From Butyriboletus loyo (lineage: Eukaryota; Basidiomycota; Agaricomycetes; Boletales; Boletaceae): a DNA stretch of 64,000 nucleotides. Of the stretch, positions 1 to 11,966 are shown piece by piece. The notes beneath the pieces were generated by a model. That model saw only the letters and a list, made by a program, of their open reading frames with translations. It was not told where the DNA came from and made no database searches. Position numbers and translations under genes: made by a program. The stretch is taken from the NCBI GenBank assembly GCA_038093515.1, contig JBBPSI010000041.1, forward strand, positions 98,391 through 162,390, given 5' to 3'. Each line of letters begins with the position of its first letter. The stretch's first letter is position 1.

Positions 1-661
1 CGAGGACGAATGCTTTGGATCAGCCGATGGGGAGGAACCTCCGCGCACTATCGTTGTCCTGCTCGCTACCCGCCGAGTCGTTGCTCCTAGCCCCTGACCT
101 TGCACCGCCACACCGGTAGCCTCATGACTAATAAGGCATGGACTTTCAAGCTAAATCGCCGCTTTATCGAGGCGACGCAACTTGCCTGTCACCATCGAAT
201 GCTTTTGCAGTGGATCAGACCTCTCTTTTCCTCGGCCAGACCTTGTAGGAGAATGACACGCTGCTTCTCTGTGAATACTCAAGTACTTGATCAAGTCTCG
301 ACCCTCGAGACCTCGCCGTGTTCATGGCAGGGATCCGCGCCGACAAAAAAGGTAGCGCCCCCTCGTGTTATGCCACCTCGTGTTACTAATTTACCACCCC
401 GTTGAAACCAGTGGACTTTACGCTTTTCAATTCATACCTACTAAGGTGTAGAGTTCACCACTGGGAACCGAATTTGCGATGGACAACAGCGTTTTCTTGA
501 TCTCCAGAGTTCGGAAGTCGCATGGGGAATCTCTGGTGCCTCGTATCAGCATTATAGAATTCTCACAGGACGTAAATCATAACCCATGCCTCGTGTCTAA
601 GCTGCGGTGCGGTCGCAGCGAGGATCAGGTTTTGCCACCGCATCCACAGCATCCACGGGAT
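1..661. other. 5' flank with no recognised gene
   Basis: Only short open frames occur here (the longest about 100 codons) and none reads like a known protein. The segment may hold the end of a gene lying upstream of the window, but no splice pattern or motif supports that. The right end is the promoter of the dynamin-like gene. Confidence 0.4.
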
Positions 662-668
662 GTATAAA
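661..668 (+). promoter_or_regulatory. TATA-like box of the dynamin-like gene
   Basis: TGTATAAAG lies about 60 bases upstream of the proposed ATG at 728, a plausible spacing for a fungal core promoter. It is followed by a pyrimidine-rich stretch (CCCATCTCCCATCTCTCATC) typical of fungal transcription starts. Role inferred from position and sequence only. Confidence 0.45.
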
Positions 669-727
669 GCCTGCACACTTGCCCATCTCCCATCTCTCAT
701 CGTCCTCTCTTACCCCTCTCACTGGCT

Positions 728-3700
728 ATGAATTTCAACTTCAACCTCAGTACTCGCGGGAATACGAAGCGGCCAACCAGTATTTCATCTATCTCTGTAC
801 CAACAGAGAGCCAGTCTCCTCCTCCACCAGATGACAACTGGGAACCAATCGACCTCTCGTCGACCGAATATGCGCGTAGGCGCAGGGAATTGATGCAGCT
901 CATCAGCGACTTGCGGTCGTTGGGGCAAGTTAACAACCACATTGCCCCCCCGTGTCATTAACCTCTTTCTCCAGTGGGGAGACAGTCCTAGATCTTCCTT
1001 CTATCGTCGTTATCGGTGGCCAGTCCGGTACGTATCGATATTGTGTACATTGAATTCCGTTTCACTCTTGTCCCACTACGACCTTTTTCAGCCGGAAAAA
1101 GCTCCCTGGTCGAGGCAGTTAGTGGTGTAAGTCACACCGAGTGTTTATGAAGCTACAGAATATGCTTGACAGTTCGTGCTAGGTCAATGTTCCTCGAGAT
1201 AGTGGAACTTGCACGCGGTGGGTCCAACCCGTTCCATTTTGTTATTATGCTCATCCTCAAGACAGGTGTCCGATGGAGTGCACAATGTCCAGTAACGCGA
1301 CAACTTGGTCTTGCAACATCAAACTGCGCTTTGATTACGATTCATCCGGACGTTCTGCTGCCCAATCGAAGGAGATATCTTTCGGACCCACCATCACTGA
1401 CAAGACTGACGTGGATATCTGGCTCCGTCGTGCGCAAGCAGCTGTTCTCAATCCCAGTCTTGTCCCGGAAAGTTTCTACCAAAGGAGCATACAAGATTTG
1501 AAGGACTTCACTCACTCACTCAAGTTTTCACGAAATGTGATTTCTATTTTCATCGAGGATCCCAGCGCCACCGACTTGTCCTTTGTAGACCTACCAGGTG
1601 AGAGCGTGTATGTTCTTCATGCATACTTCTGTGCTAATAGTCTCTACAGGGCTGATACAAAATGAGGAGCTGGATGTGCTTGACCTGGTGCAGCAACTCA
1701 CGGAATCTTACATCAGTCGACCAAACACGATTATTTTGACCACAATACCGATGAGCGGTAACTCATAGTACCTTCGTCATCCAGGAATGTCTCTGACTAG
1801 TATATATCCGTTTAGACGATATGCAGAACCAGCAATCCGTAAGACTGGCAAGAGACGCCGACCGCGATGGAGAGCGCACCATAGGTGTGTCGATAACTGG
1901 CGACAAACACCCGACTCTTACAAGAATTTTTAATAGGGATCCTCACGAAACCTGATACACTCGGGGTCGGTGCCGTCCATGCCAAAAAGTTCTGGGTTGA
2001 TGTCATCGAAGGACGTCAGCACCCATTGAAGCACGGGTATTATTGCGTCCGTCTGCCTGACGATGCTCAACGGGCAGAGGGACCTTCAAGATCGGCGTTC
2101 CAGCGCATCGCTTCAGACTATTTCGACACGACTTCACCTTGGAGCGACGTTACTAACCGTGGGCGTTTTGGAATCCCAGCATTTGTATCAGACATTAGTG
2201 TCTTGCTCGTCAAACACATCAACAAAGTGTACGTCGCGCCACTGCATGTTTGAGTCTCACTCTGGGCTCAACAAATATTCATGCAGCATACCACAGCTTA
2301 GAGAAGATGTTGGGCGACTGCTCACTTCTTGCTTGGAGGAGATTAGTACTCTACCAAAGCCACTGGAAACTGATCCACAAATCGAGGTCCTCGTGAGAGT
2401 TAGCGCATTCTGCGATGCCTTCAGGGGTGTCGTCTCAGGTGCCAGTTCGGACAAGGGCCTTGCTCAGCGAAATCGAGCACTCTACACCATACTCGCTCAG
2501 AACATTCGAGAAACTTATCCGGATTTCCGTCCTTTCGAGGAGCCTACGCACTACTCGCCAATCTATGATCTCGAATCTGAAGAACCCCCCGTGGTTAGGA
2601 ATGATAGGGTAGAGCCCAAGGAAGTGGCATTAGAGGAAGCAGATCGTGGGAGCATTTCGAAGTCCGTTCCATTCCCTTCATTTGCTGGTTACCCTTTCTA
2701 ACATACAATGTTTACAGGCCGAATGCAAAATATAAAGGATCTAAAAAATCCGCCGCGGTTAAGAGTGGTAGGGTCGAGGAAACTTGTGATCATATTGATC
2801 GCGGGAGCATTTTCGGGTCTGTTCCATTCCCTTCCTTTACTGGTTACCTTTTCTAACATACAACCTTTATAGGTCGATTGCAAAATCTAAAACTCCCACC
2901 ACGGTTACGAATGATAAAGTAGAGATGGAAACTTATGATGACATTGATCGCGGGAGCATTATCGAGTCTGTTCCGTTCCCTTCCTTTATTTGTTACCCTT
3001 TCTAACATCAATTTTTATAGGCCGATTGCAAAACCTGAAAGGCTCGCCGTGTTTAAGAAGGATAGACTACAGGTCATGGGAGTGTATGAGGTTCGCAAGA
3101 CCATTTTGGAGTCCGTTCCATTCCCTTCCTTTGCTGGTTATGCCTTCTAATGCACAATGTCTATAGGTCGATTGCATGGGAACTTCCTGGTAATATTCCG
3201 TACGAAGCCAAGACTCGTCTCATCAAACGGTTCACGACGTTATGGTCTACGCCCGCGGAGAAGTGTCTGGCATCCGTGTATGATGTACTCGATGACGTCG
3301 TTCAGCAACTCGTCGAGACGCACTTTGGCCGATTCAAGGTCCTGCGGGTGTTGATCTCGTACGTGGTCGATATGGTTGTTACGAATGTTTGATGTAGACT
3401 CTTTCTCGTCCACAGAGACCTCATCCGTCCTGATATCGAAGAACACAAGCAGAGCGCACTCGGTGCGATCAAGCAAACTCTGGGACTTGAGATAACTCCC
3501 AACTACACTCAAAACCTGAAAGATTACAAGAGCCTTCGTGAAAGCTGGCTTGCTAAGTATCGGTACGCTCGCAGGAACCCCGAGAGATACAAGAGAGTTT
3601 GGCCCCCTGTGCCACCAGAACAGCAAGCCTTGCAATTCAATGACTGCGAGCTTTCTGGATCACCCATCCCGAGTATAAACTCCGGGTACGGCTCACCTGC

Positions 3701-4171
3701 ACGCCCTGCACCCTCTGTGTCATCAGAACAGCAAGCCTTGCAATATCTGGCTCAAGCCGGGTACAAGGGTCTCACTGTGGAAGACTTGACTCGTCTATCT
3801 CCTGGAGACCGATTCGAAGATGAATTGATCATCATGGCGGACGTGCGCGCATACTTTACTATCGCATACAAGGTAGGCGGATATTCAACGAAACAGACAC
3901 ATTGGGGGCTGAGATGACGGACATACAGCGCATCATTGATCACGTCCCACTCAAGATCGAACAATCCCTGCACCAGGCATTAGCAGAGAGATTGTCGGTC
4001 AGCCTGCTGCAGCGCCTCATGACTGACACGACCTCGACGGGCGACTTTGCTGATCGTATGAAAGAGTTGGTGAGCGAGGATCCAGCCACCGAGGCGAAAC
4101 GGACCCGGCTGGAAGCGTCGCGGACCCAACTACAGGAGATGAGAAGAAAGCTTGTTAGCTTTGCTACGTGA
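728..4171 (+). CDS. Dynamin/Mx-type large GTPase, multi-exon
   Basis: Membrane-remodelling GTPase of the dynamin superfamily, closest in layout to fungal Mx-like proteins: GTPase, middle/stalk and GED, with no PH or proline-rich domain visible. After splicing the frame gives the P-loop GGQSAGKSS, the DLPG switch motif (about 1590-1655) and TKPD (about 1942), then a stalk, then a GED-like helix (EDELIIMADVRAYFTIAYK, about 3820-3870) ending in a coiled-coil-like tail. The start is the first ATG of a frame that enters an MNFNFNLSTR N-terminus after a TATA-like box. At least a dozen introns are needed. Intron 1 needs a GC donor (GCAAGT), because that alone restores the frame into the P-loop. The stalk carries four near-identical introns around three extra exons (2662-3166). 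Family assignment is secure; the biological role (organelle fission or antiviral-like) is not shown by the sequence. Confidence 0.9.
2662..3166 (+). repeat. Tandem intron-exon units within the dynamin stalk
   Basis: Four introns of 56, 56, 55 and 56 nt (2662-2717, 2817-2872, 2966-3020, 3111-3166) are near copies: donor GTCCGT or GTCTGT, then TTCCATTCCCTTCCTTTGCTGG-like text, TTCTAA branch-like sequence and a CAG or TAG acceptor. They separate exons of 99, 93 and 90 nt (2718-2816, 2873-2965, 3021-3110). All three lengths are divisible by three, all have the same phase and all are open. The peptides share an IAK start and a DRGSI-type end but differ in the middle. The unit was evidently copied in tandem with its splice signals, just upstream of the ELPG stalk motif. 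Confidence 0.85.
3609..3750 (+). repeat. Short internal duplication in the dynamin gene
   Basis: The text around 3609-3638 (CCAGAACAGCAAGCCTTGCAAT) returns around 3721-3744 (TCAGAACAGCAAGCCTTGCAAT), giving PEQQALQ and SEQQALQ in the protein. The region between is rich in Ser, Pro and Gly. It sits in the linker between the stalk and the GED-like helix, so it probably lengthens a flexible loop. Confidence 0.7.
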
Positions 4172-4780
4172 GTGATGGGGACCGCGAATCTGGTGTTGTG
4201 TTTCTTGTCAAGTTGCATGCAATTTTGTGTATAATAACTGTATCGTTTACTCGCCAGATGCTTGCTCAATCGATGATTTGTCCATTTATATGAGGTGGGG
4301 TAGACTGTCGGGATCATTGAAAGAACACGCTGAGATCATGGAACAATTGTATTGCCGAGACTTCATCCATAGCCACCCCCTTGCGAACTCGCAGATCTGA
4401 GAGTTGATCAGGATGGGAAACGGTGAGCTCGTTTCATACGGCTAGGCCGCCGCTGTGATCATACAGTGGGCAAATCACTTGAAGTGCAACCATATTCGTC
4501 TCTGTAATCCGACGAGTTGATACTAGAGCAGACCTCGGCGGGAGAGTACGGTGCTGTTGAATGTCCTACTCTTGTCGGTCGTTTGGCACGGACTCTGTGT
4601 GCATCCGGTTGATCATTGCGATCCGTGCTTCGGATTCGTCGGCCGCAGTTGTTGTAGTCGAGGTGAAAATAGCCTTGGACTTGGATGGTTGTTTATAACT
4701 TGTCTAATGCTTGCGTCGAGTCATAAGTAAAGGTACAGTTGCGGAGTCAACCCTTCCCTTGCTCGACCCTATCCAGCGCG
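4172..4780. other. Intergenic region, dynamin 3' end and LYS2 promoter
   Basis: No coding frame of note. Two TGACTC cores occur on the minus strand just before the LYS2 start (GAGTCAT at 4718-4724, GAGTCAA at 4744-4750). Each differs from the Gcn4/Cpc1 consensus TGACTCA at the last base. General amino-acid control of LYS2 would be expected from other fungi, so these are weak candidates. A TTTATAAC stretch near 4691-4698 could serve as a TATA element. Confidence 0.35.
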
Positions 4781-7700
4781 ATGGCAAACAATGCGCTCTC
4801 CAGAGTACTGGCGAGGCTGCAAAACCTCCCGTCAATGTCCCTGCCGACTGATTACCCGAGACCAGTCGGGACCAACAAACTGATCGAAGCTGCCCACACC
4901 GCCGATCTTCCCGAACAGACATCCCTCGCCTTGCTCAAACTCGCTCTCCAATCAGACGACGGCGACGCAGAAGACGACGATGCGCAAAGGACATACAGCA
5001 GTCCCTCCGCGTTCCACCTCCTTCTTTCCGCTTTCACTATATTGCTACATCGCTACACCGGTGACACCGACATCGTCATCGGTTCTTCATCTGCTACGGC
5101 CAGTGCACCTCTGGTCCTGCGGTTGGCTGTCGATCCATCTGATACTTTCTCGTCTATCGTCCGACGCGTCCAACATGTCGAGAAGGAGGCAGAGGCCGAT
5201 GTACTCCCCTACGAAACCATCGTCCAAGCCCTCCGCAAGGACAAGGAAGACACGATGGAAAACGCTCGTCCACTCTTTCGTGTTCGTTTCTTTGACGAGA
5301 CCGACCAACCTCGCGAAAACTTCCTCCATTCAACTAGCCTGACAACCGATCTCACAATCTTCGTCACGCGACCCCCCGCGACGACTCGTTCTTCCCTTGC
5401 TCCCCGCATAGCACTCCGCATCCTTTATAATTCTCTACTCTTCAGCCCCGTCCGCATTTCTTTCATCGTTGACCAGCTCTCAGTGTTACTACGGAAAGTC
5501 TCTGCGAATCCCGGGGCCCTCGTAGGATCAGTGCCCCTGTTGACTAACGGTCAAAGGGTCCATCTGCCCAACCCAACTGCAGATCTTCATTGGTGTGACT
5601 GGAAAGGCGCCATAACAGATGTTTTCTCGCGCAATGCGATCCGCTGGCCAGACCGGTCATGCGTGATCCAGAGCCTTTCCTCCACAACTCCTGATGGGAT
5701 ACAAGACGTACACACCTACACGTATGGTGATATCAGAAAAGCATCGAATATCCTCGCACACCACCTTCTTCAAGGAGGCATCAAACGAGAAGAAGTCGTG
5801 ATGATCTACGCGTATCGGAGCGTGGAGCTTGTCGTTGCGGTCATGGCGGTCCTCAAGGCCGGCGCGACGTTTTCTGTCATTGGTATGTTGTTCCTCGTGT
5901 CCAGACGTCGAGCGCATAATCAACGCGCTGGCTATCAGATCCTGCATATCCTCCGTCGCGACAACAGATATACCTACAAGTTGCTCAGCCTCGTGGACTC
6001 ATCGTTCTAGCTGGGGCAGGGAGGATCGGGCCTAGCGTTCGGGAGTTCCTCTCAAACAACCTCAAGATTCGCGTCGAAGTTCCCGCACTCGAGCTTTCGC
6101 CAACCGGCGGAATTCTTGGCGGAACTGTCAACGGGATCGACGTGCTCAAATCACGCTACCATCTTTCAGAAACTGACCCGAATGTCATCCTTGGACCTGA
6201 CAGTATCGGTACTTTGTCTTTCACAAGTGGCAGCACCGGCATCCCAAAAGGGGTCCGGGGACGTCACTACAGTTTGACCCATTTCTTCCCCTGGATGGGT
6301 GAGAGATTTTCGCTGGGGGAATTCTCCAAGTTCACCATGCTCAGTGGTATTGCTCATGACCCTATCCAGCGAGATAGTGAGTATCGAATGTTGTACTTTG
6401 GCTCTCTGTCTCCTCATCTCTCCTTTAGTCTTCACACCCCTGTTCTTCGGCGCCGAGCTCTACGTTCCTACTGCAGAAGACATTGGGACACCCGGCCGGC
6501 TCGCAGAGTGGATGGATGTTAACAAGGTTACCGTTACTCACCTCACCCCTGCAATGGGTCAACTTCTGTCCGCGCAGGCTACTCGACAAATTCCCTCTCT
6601 CTGCAGCGCCTTCTTCGTCGGTGACGTTCTTACTAGACGCGATTGTCTTCGGCTCCAGTCCCTCGCTGCCAATGTCCATATCATTAACATGTACGGAACT
6701 ACGGAGACACAGCGCGCAGTCTCCTATTTTTCCATTCCACCCGTGTCTGCAGATCCGACTTTCCTTGCTACCCAAAAAGACATCATGCCTGCTGGAGAAG
6801 GGATGGTCGACGTCCAACTCCTTGTTGTCAATCGATCCGACAAGACTGTTCCGTGCGCGGTCGGCGAAGTCGGAGAGATCTATGTGCGCTCAGGTGGCCT
6901 GGCGGAGGGGTATCTCGACTCTGAAGCGTCCAGCGAAAAGTTTATTTTAAATTGGTTTGCCTCGTCGTCGCTGCAATGGAAGGACAGGATACTGCACCCG
7001 CTGCAGGGTCTCGCCGGACCTGAGGCAAGGCACTGGAAGGGCATTCGCGATCGGATGTACAGGTCCGGTGATCTCGGGCGTTATCTTCCCGATGGTCGTG
7101 TCGAGTGCGTAGGACGCGCAGATGATCAAGTCAAGATACGCGGTTTCCGAATCGAGCTTGGCGAGATCGATACCTTGATGAGCCAACACCCACTTGTTCG
7201 CGAAAACGTGACGCTCGTACGAAGAGACAAGGACGAAGAAAAGATACTTGTCAGCTACTTTGTGCCGCTAGAAGGCGCGCTATTGAATGGTTTCACGAGC
7301 GAGCTCAGCGATGGCGAAGAGGCTGGCGGCATTAAGAGCATATCGAAATTTAGACGGCTCATCAAAGATATCAGAGAGCATCTCAAGAAAAAATTGCCCA
7401 GTTATAGCATTCCTACACGTGCGTCGATACCCGGTCGTGCCGGTCTTCTAGCTGACTCTTTGTACTCGAACCAGTGTTCGTTCCTCTTCGCCGTATGCCC
7501 CTTAATCCCAATGGCAAGATAGACAAACCTGCACTTCCATTCCCAGATACGGCTCACGCCCATGTCACTCACGCCGAAAACAAAGCTGGGTCCAAGGACA
7601 TGAAAAAAAGGGCCATTAGTCCCACAGAAGAAAAACTGTGTTCATTGTGGGCGGACGTGCTGCCCAACCCACCAGAGACGATACCATTAGACGAGAGTTT

Positions 7701-9377
7701 CTTCGATCTCGGAGGACACTCGATCCTGGCAACCCGCCTCATCTTTGAGATACGAAAGGCATTCGTCGTCGAGGCGCCTTTAGGCCTCATCTTTGCCCAA
7801 CCGACTATCGGCGGTTTGGCAGCCGCCGTCGATACTTTGCGCGATCCAGACTTTGGTATTGCCCCTCAAGACTCAAATCCTACTCCGCCCACCTCAGCGC
7901 ACGCGGCGGATGGCATGCAGAGAAAATTCATGCCTGCCATTGTCGAATACGGTCAAGATTTCGAGCATCTGGTTCCTCGCCTACGCGATTCCTACCCACC
8001 GCTACGCTCCGACTTCCACACGCGTGCCTTGACCGTGTTCCTCACAGGCGCAACTGGGTATCTCGGTGCATTCGTCCTTCGTGATTTGCTCCAGCGTGAA
8101 GAGAGGGTACAGAAAGTCATCTGTCTCGTTCGGTCTCCCTCGGTTGAAAATGGGCTTGAACGACTGAAGCAAGGATCGACCGACCGCGGTGTCTGGGACG
8201 AGGAATGGGTAGTCTCTGGGAGACTTGAGGTAGTCATCGGGGACCTCGGACAAGATCATTTCGGCATGGACGAAAGTACATGGGCTCGAATCGCAACTGA
8301 AGCTGATGTTGTGTTGCATAATGGCGCTTTGGTTTGTCCTTCTTGGTTCTTGTTGAGTACCTGAATTCAAAATGATCTATGCACAGGTGCACTGGGTTTA
8401 TCCGTACGAGAGACTGCGGTCACCAAACGTGATTGGGACCCTGACAGCAGTCGAACTCGCTTCGACGACAAAGCAAAAGCTTTTTGTGTTCGTTTCTTCA
8501 ACATCGGCTATCGATACGGAGTACTATGTCCGACTCTCTGATTCGCTGTCGCACCTGCGCAGTGAGCGCAGAGGTGTACCCGAAGACGATGACCTCGAGG
8601 GCGCGAGGACTGGTCTCAAGACGGGTTATGGACAAAGTAAATGGGTTTCCGAAAAGTTGTTGTTTGCAGCGGGGAAGCGAGGGCTGAAAGGACATATTGT
8701 GCGCCCGGGGTATGTTGTCGGAGATTCAAAAACCGCAGGTGCGCGCGTATTTCGCCCTGATATGATTCATTTTCTTGCTGAGCTACCTTTGCTTGGCAGT
8801 AACCAACACGGACGATTTCATATGGCGGATGGTCAAAGGGTGTGTACAACTTGGACTCGTCCCTGACATCAACAATACTGTGAACATGGTACCTGTGGAC
8901 CATGTTGCACGCTGCACAGCACTTGCCGCCATTGCGCCACTACCGAACGCCACAGAGACGGTGTTACATATTGTGGCCAACCCACTTCGGACGTTCAACG
9001 ACTTGCTCTCGTCGCTTGCAGAGTACGGCTTCTCGACGCGACAATGTGAATACCTGGTCTGGAGACGGGAACTGGAGAGGCACGTGATGGAGGTGCAAGA
9101 CAACGCGTTGTTCCCTCTACTGCACTTTGTGCTTGACGACCTTCCGACGAGCACAAAGGCGCCTGAACTAGATGATGCAAACACAGCAGCGTTGCTGATG
9201 CAAAGCCAAAGTACCACTACGACATGCACGGTGTCGGACGAGTTGATGGGCCTTTATTTGGCATGGCTGGTCGGCGCTGGATTCGTACCAGGGCCAAGCT
9301 CGCCTGGGGGGCGCAAATGCTTGCCTGTGCTCGGGAATGACACGGTAATCAGAGCTGCGGGCCGGAGTGGTGTTTAG
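4781..9377 (+). CDS. lys2: L-2-aminoadipate reductase (Lys2), A-T-R enzyme
   Basis: Large subunit of the fungal lysine pathway enzyme that reduces L-2-aminoadipate to the semialdehyde using ATP and NADPH on a phosphopantetheine arm. Order: a condensation-like N-terminal region, adenylation domain with GSTGIPKGV (about 6232) and [10 protein letters not shown] (about 7058), carrier domain with [11 protein letters not shown] (about 7700; the Ser carries the arm), and a reductase domain with TGATGYLG (about 8046), VSSTSAID and [10 protein letters not shown] (catalytic Tyr and Lys). About 1,440 residues, as expected for Lys2. Five short introns are inferred (about 5881-5937, 6375-6427, 7420-7473, 8330-8384 and 8740-8800). 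The chosen ATG is the first one in frame, followed by [17 protein letters not shown]. The enzyme needs a PPTase (Lys5) encoded elsewhere. No damage seen. Confidence 0.95.
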
Positions 9378-9739
9378 GAGGCCGAAGGGATCGAAGCTTG
9401 ATCTCCACGTTTTTTTTGTAGTTTCGTGATATGGAGAATCGAAGGTGTTCGGGGTGTGTGTAAACGATGGCAACTGCTCAGCGCGACGTCGTCGGACTCG
9501 TCCGGGCCTCGCTCTGAATGTTGCAGTGCGGTTTCAAACTCAGATGAGACCTTCCGAATATGGAAAGAGCTGCCAATCATGGTGCCTTACTTAACCAATC
9601 GTATCACGCGGTGCCACCGGCCCTCTAAATGAGCTGACGGCACCAAACCAGTGATGGCCCCGTCCGTAGGGCAAGTACGAAATTCTTATAAATTAGCCCG
9701 CATGTCTTCGCGCTTCAATTTCCCATTTTCTCCGTCTCA
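9378..9739. other. Intergenic region with TATA-like box
   Basis: No gene recognised. TCTTATAAATTAG at about 9684-9696 lies some 50 bases before the ATG at 9740 and is a plausible TATA element for the DUF6533 gene. The rest is unremarkable. Confidence 0.4.
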
Positions 9740-11533
9740 ATGAGTGTCGGGACAGAGACTGAAAAGTACCTGCGAGTCGCTTCCATCTCGATCGCTGCTT
9801 ATGAGTCAGTCTCTATCGTCGGTCCTCTGCACTTCTGTCTCGTTAATGCGCACACAGCTACCTGATCACTTTGCCCGCCGAACTGCGGTTTTATCGAAGT
9901 CAGCCAGATATCTTCCGCCCAAGGTATTCGGTCTCGCCGATTGGTCCTCGCTGACGATTGACTATCTGTTTGGTGCAGCCTGGGTTGCATTCTTTTCTTC
10001 CTCATTCGGTGACTCTCACCCCTCCAGATATCCTCGCATCCCTTGTCTGATCGGGCAGCAGCTATGTTAGCATCATCATCATGGTCGTCAGCAATTATGG
10101 CGTTCTCGCCACGTCGTTCACCGTCCAGTCATGTAGTCACTACTATCTAGTTGCGCCTGTCTTTAAAGGTTCGTCCGGTCCACGAACTTTTTTTTGTCCA
10201 CTCACGCGTTTTTCAGTCTTGCAAACCATGATTTCACAAGTCATCCTGGGCGTCAGGTAAGCGGGTTTCGTTACTCTCTCGGCTTGCTCAACATCCTTCC
10301 AAAAGAACATTCAACATTGCTCGGAGACACCGCGCTGTTGGTGTCATTCTCGCTACAGCCTTTGTCATCACGTCAGCGGTCAGTCACTTACTCATGTCTG
10401 CCACCATCTGCCGAACGTTCTTGCACAGCTTGAATGGTTTACCAATTTGTATAATCGTACCCGTGAGTGCTTCTATTGATTTGTTTCACGTTAAAGCTTA
10501 CTCAACTATCTATCCAGCGGTATTGGATAACGTGAGTCTCACGGCTTCTTAAACACCACGCTCGCACAGCTCATTCGGCGCGCCCCACCCCTTCAGGGAA
10601 AGTGAGTCTATATTAGGTAATAATTTGATTAGCTACTGAACGACCATCAGCTGCACGCCAGGTAATAGTGCCGTCCATCCGACCGCATGGCTGTACTACG
10701 TCGTAACAATGTTCTGGGACACCGGAGCTTTATCTCTCTCTACATTTTACCTAGTGCGATATAATACCATTAATGGAAGGTCAGTCTTGGCTTACACGTC
10801 TTTATCAAACGTGCGCTTAATCGACCCCCGCCTTCATCGCAGATGGTCTCGGCTGATTAGGACGTAAGAATTCTTGGTCTAAACTACACACGACACAATT
10901 GATATTCCTAATAGGATGATTTATGACGGGCTCGGGTATTTCCTGCTTTTGACCTGTGCGGTCGCTCACCTTCCTGTCTTTCCTGCGCTGAACATTCTCA
11001 AGGTGCCAATGTCTTCAATTTGATCCTGTATCGGGCAAGTGATCCAGCTGTCCAGGTGAGCGTCATCATTTCCGATCAACCTACGTACCAAATTCTTATC
11101 GTAACCCGGCGGGGATCAGTCTGCAGGGTAAGTGCAAATATAGCTTCATTGTTGCCGCCCTTCACCACGTTCACGTTAGCGCGTCAATGGGTTACGCAGT
11201 CACCTGGATCATGAGTCAACGAATCTTGCTTCATCTAAGAGGTGCCTTATCTTTCTTTCATTTTAAAATGCCACTCAATATCACATTTATCCAGAACTTT
11301 CTGAACCCGCGGAGGTAGCGCGATTCGAGAATATTATACTCACCCACCCAGCTCAGCCTATGCGATCTATTGTGTCTGCATTACGTTCACCGTGCGACAT
11401 CCAGAAGACCGCAGTTGACCTCGAGTATTCGCCGAGTCCGCCTCACGAATTGGAGCTGGATGTTCGGGTGCACGTAGAACAATCTGTGATCATCGATTAT
11501 GATCAATCGTCGAGGAAACGGTTGACTGAGTGA
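9740..11533 (+). CDS. DUF6533-type seven-helix membrane protein
   Basis: Multi-pass membrane protein of a family expanded in basidiomycetes, of unknown function. The first exons splice to KYLRVASISIAAYDYLITLPAELRFYRSQ (in two parts across an intron at about 9805-9857), the characteristic N-terminal signature of DUF6533. Further hydrophobic segments follow: SYVSIIIMVVSNYGVLATS (about 10058), VLQTMISQVILGVR (about 10217) and RAVGVILATAFVITSAV (about 10328). The gene is cut into many small exons, and several borders in 10400-11250 are uncertain. A cytosolic tail ends with VEQSVIIDYDQSSRKRLTE and stops at 11531-11533. Only the family match and the first three helices are firm. Confidence 0.7.
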
Positions 11534-11966
11534 ATACAGGGATGTGTGATAGATATGACGCTGGCCACCAACAATATAATGTATTCTCCAAGGCATGCAC
11601 TCACTCGTGACCTTCGAGTACCGATAAAGGTAATCTCACCATTCGCTGCGCGGAGGCTGTGAATCCAGTTTTTAACTCGACGGTGTCGACGTTTGCTTGA
11701 GATTTCCAGCCAGCTTTTCCACTAGAACACGACCTTTACCATTCGCTTGCGACACCGAAGATCAGAACGACCATCCATGCCTATAGCCCCTAGCCCGCCC
11801 GAACTATCTGCGTTGGCGGTACAGAGCACCGTCCCGACTCGGTTGACGGCACATAAATCTCCTTCGATAGGGGAGTTGTCCATCATCCAAAGAAGTTCGA
11901 CCACGGTCGAAGCCTGCGTGCACGACACTACTTTCCCTAGTTTCCTCGGTACTTCAGAGTTTTTCT
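11534..11966. other. Gap between DUF6533 and NTF2-like genes
   Basis: A frame from about 11777 (MPIAPSPPELSALAV) stays open to about 12000, but in a different frame from the NTF2-like protein. It could be a first exon of that gene joined by an intron ending near 11957, or simply leader. Nothing else is visible. Confidence 0.35.

Noticed and set aside
3240..3635. 131-codon minus-strand frame in the dynamin gene
   Set aside because: Overlaps stalk exons that splice well on the plus strand.
4781..9377. NRPS-like natural-product reductase instead of Lys2
   Set aside because: Length, the condensation-like N-terminus, the GSTGIPKGV motif and the reductase order match fungal aminoadipate reductase throughout.
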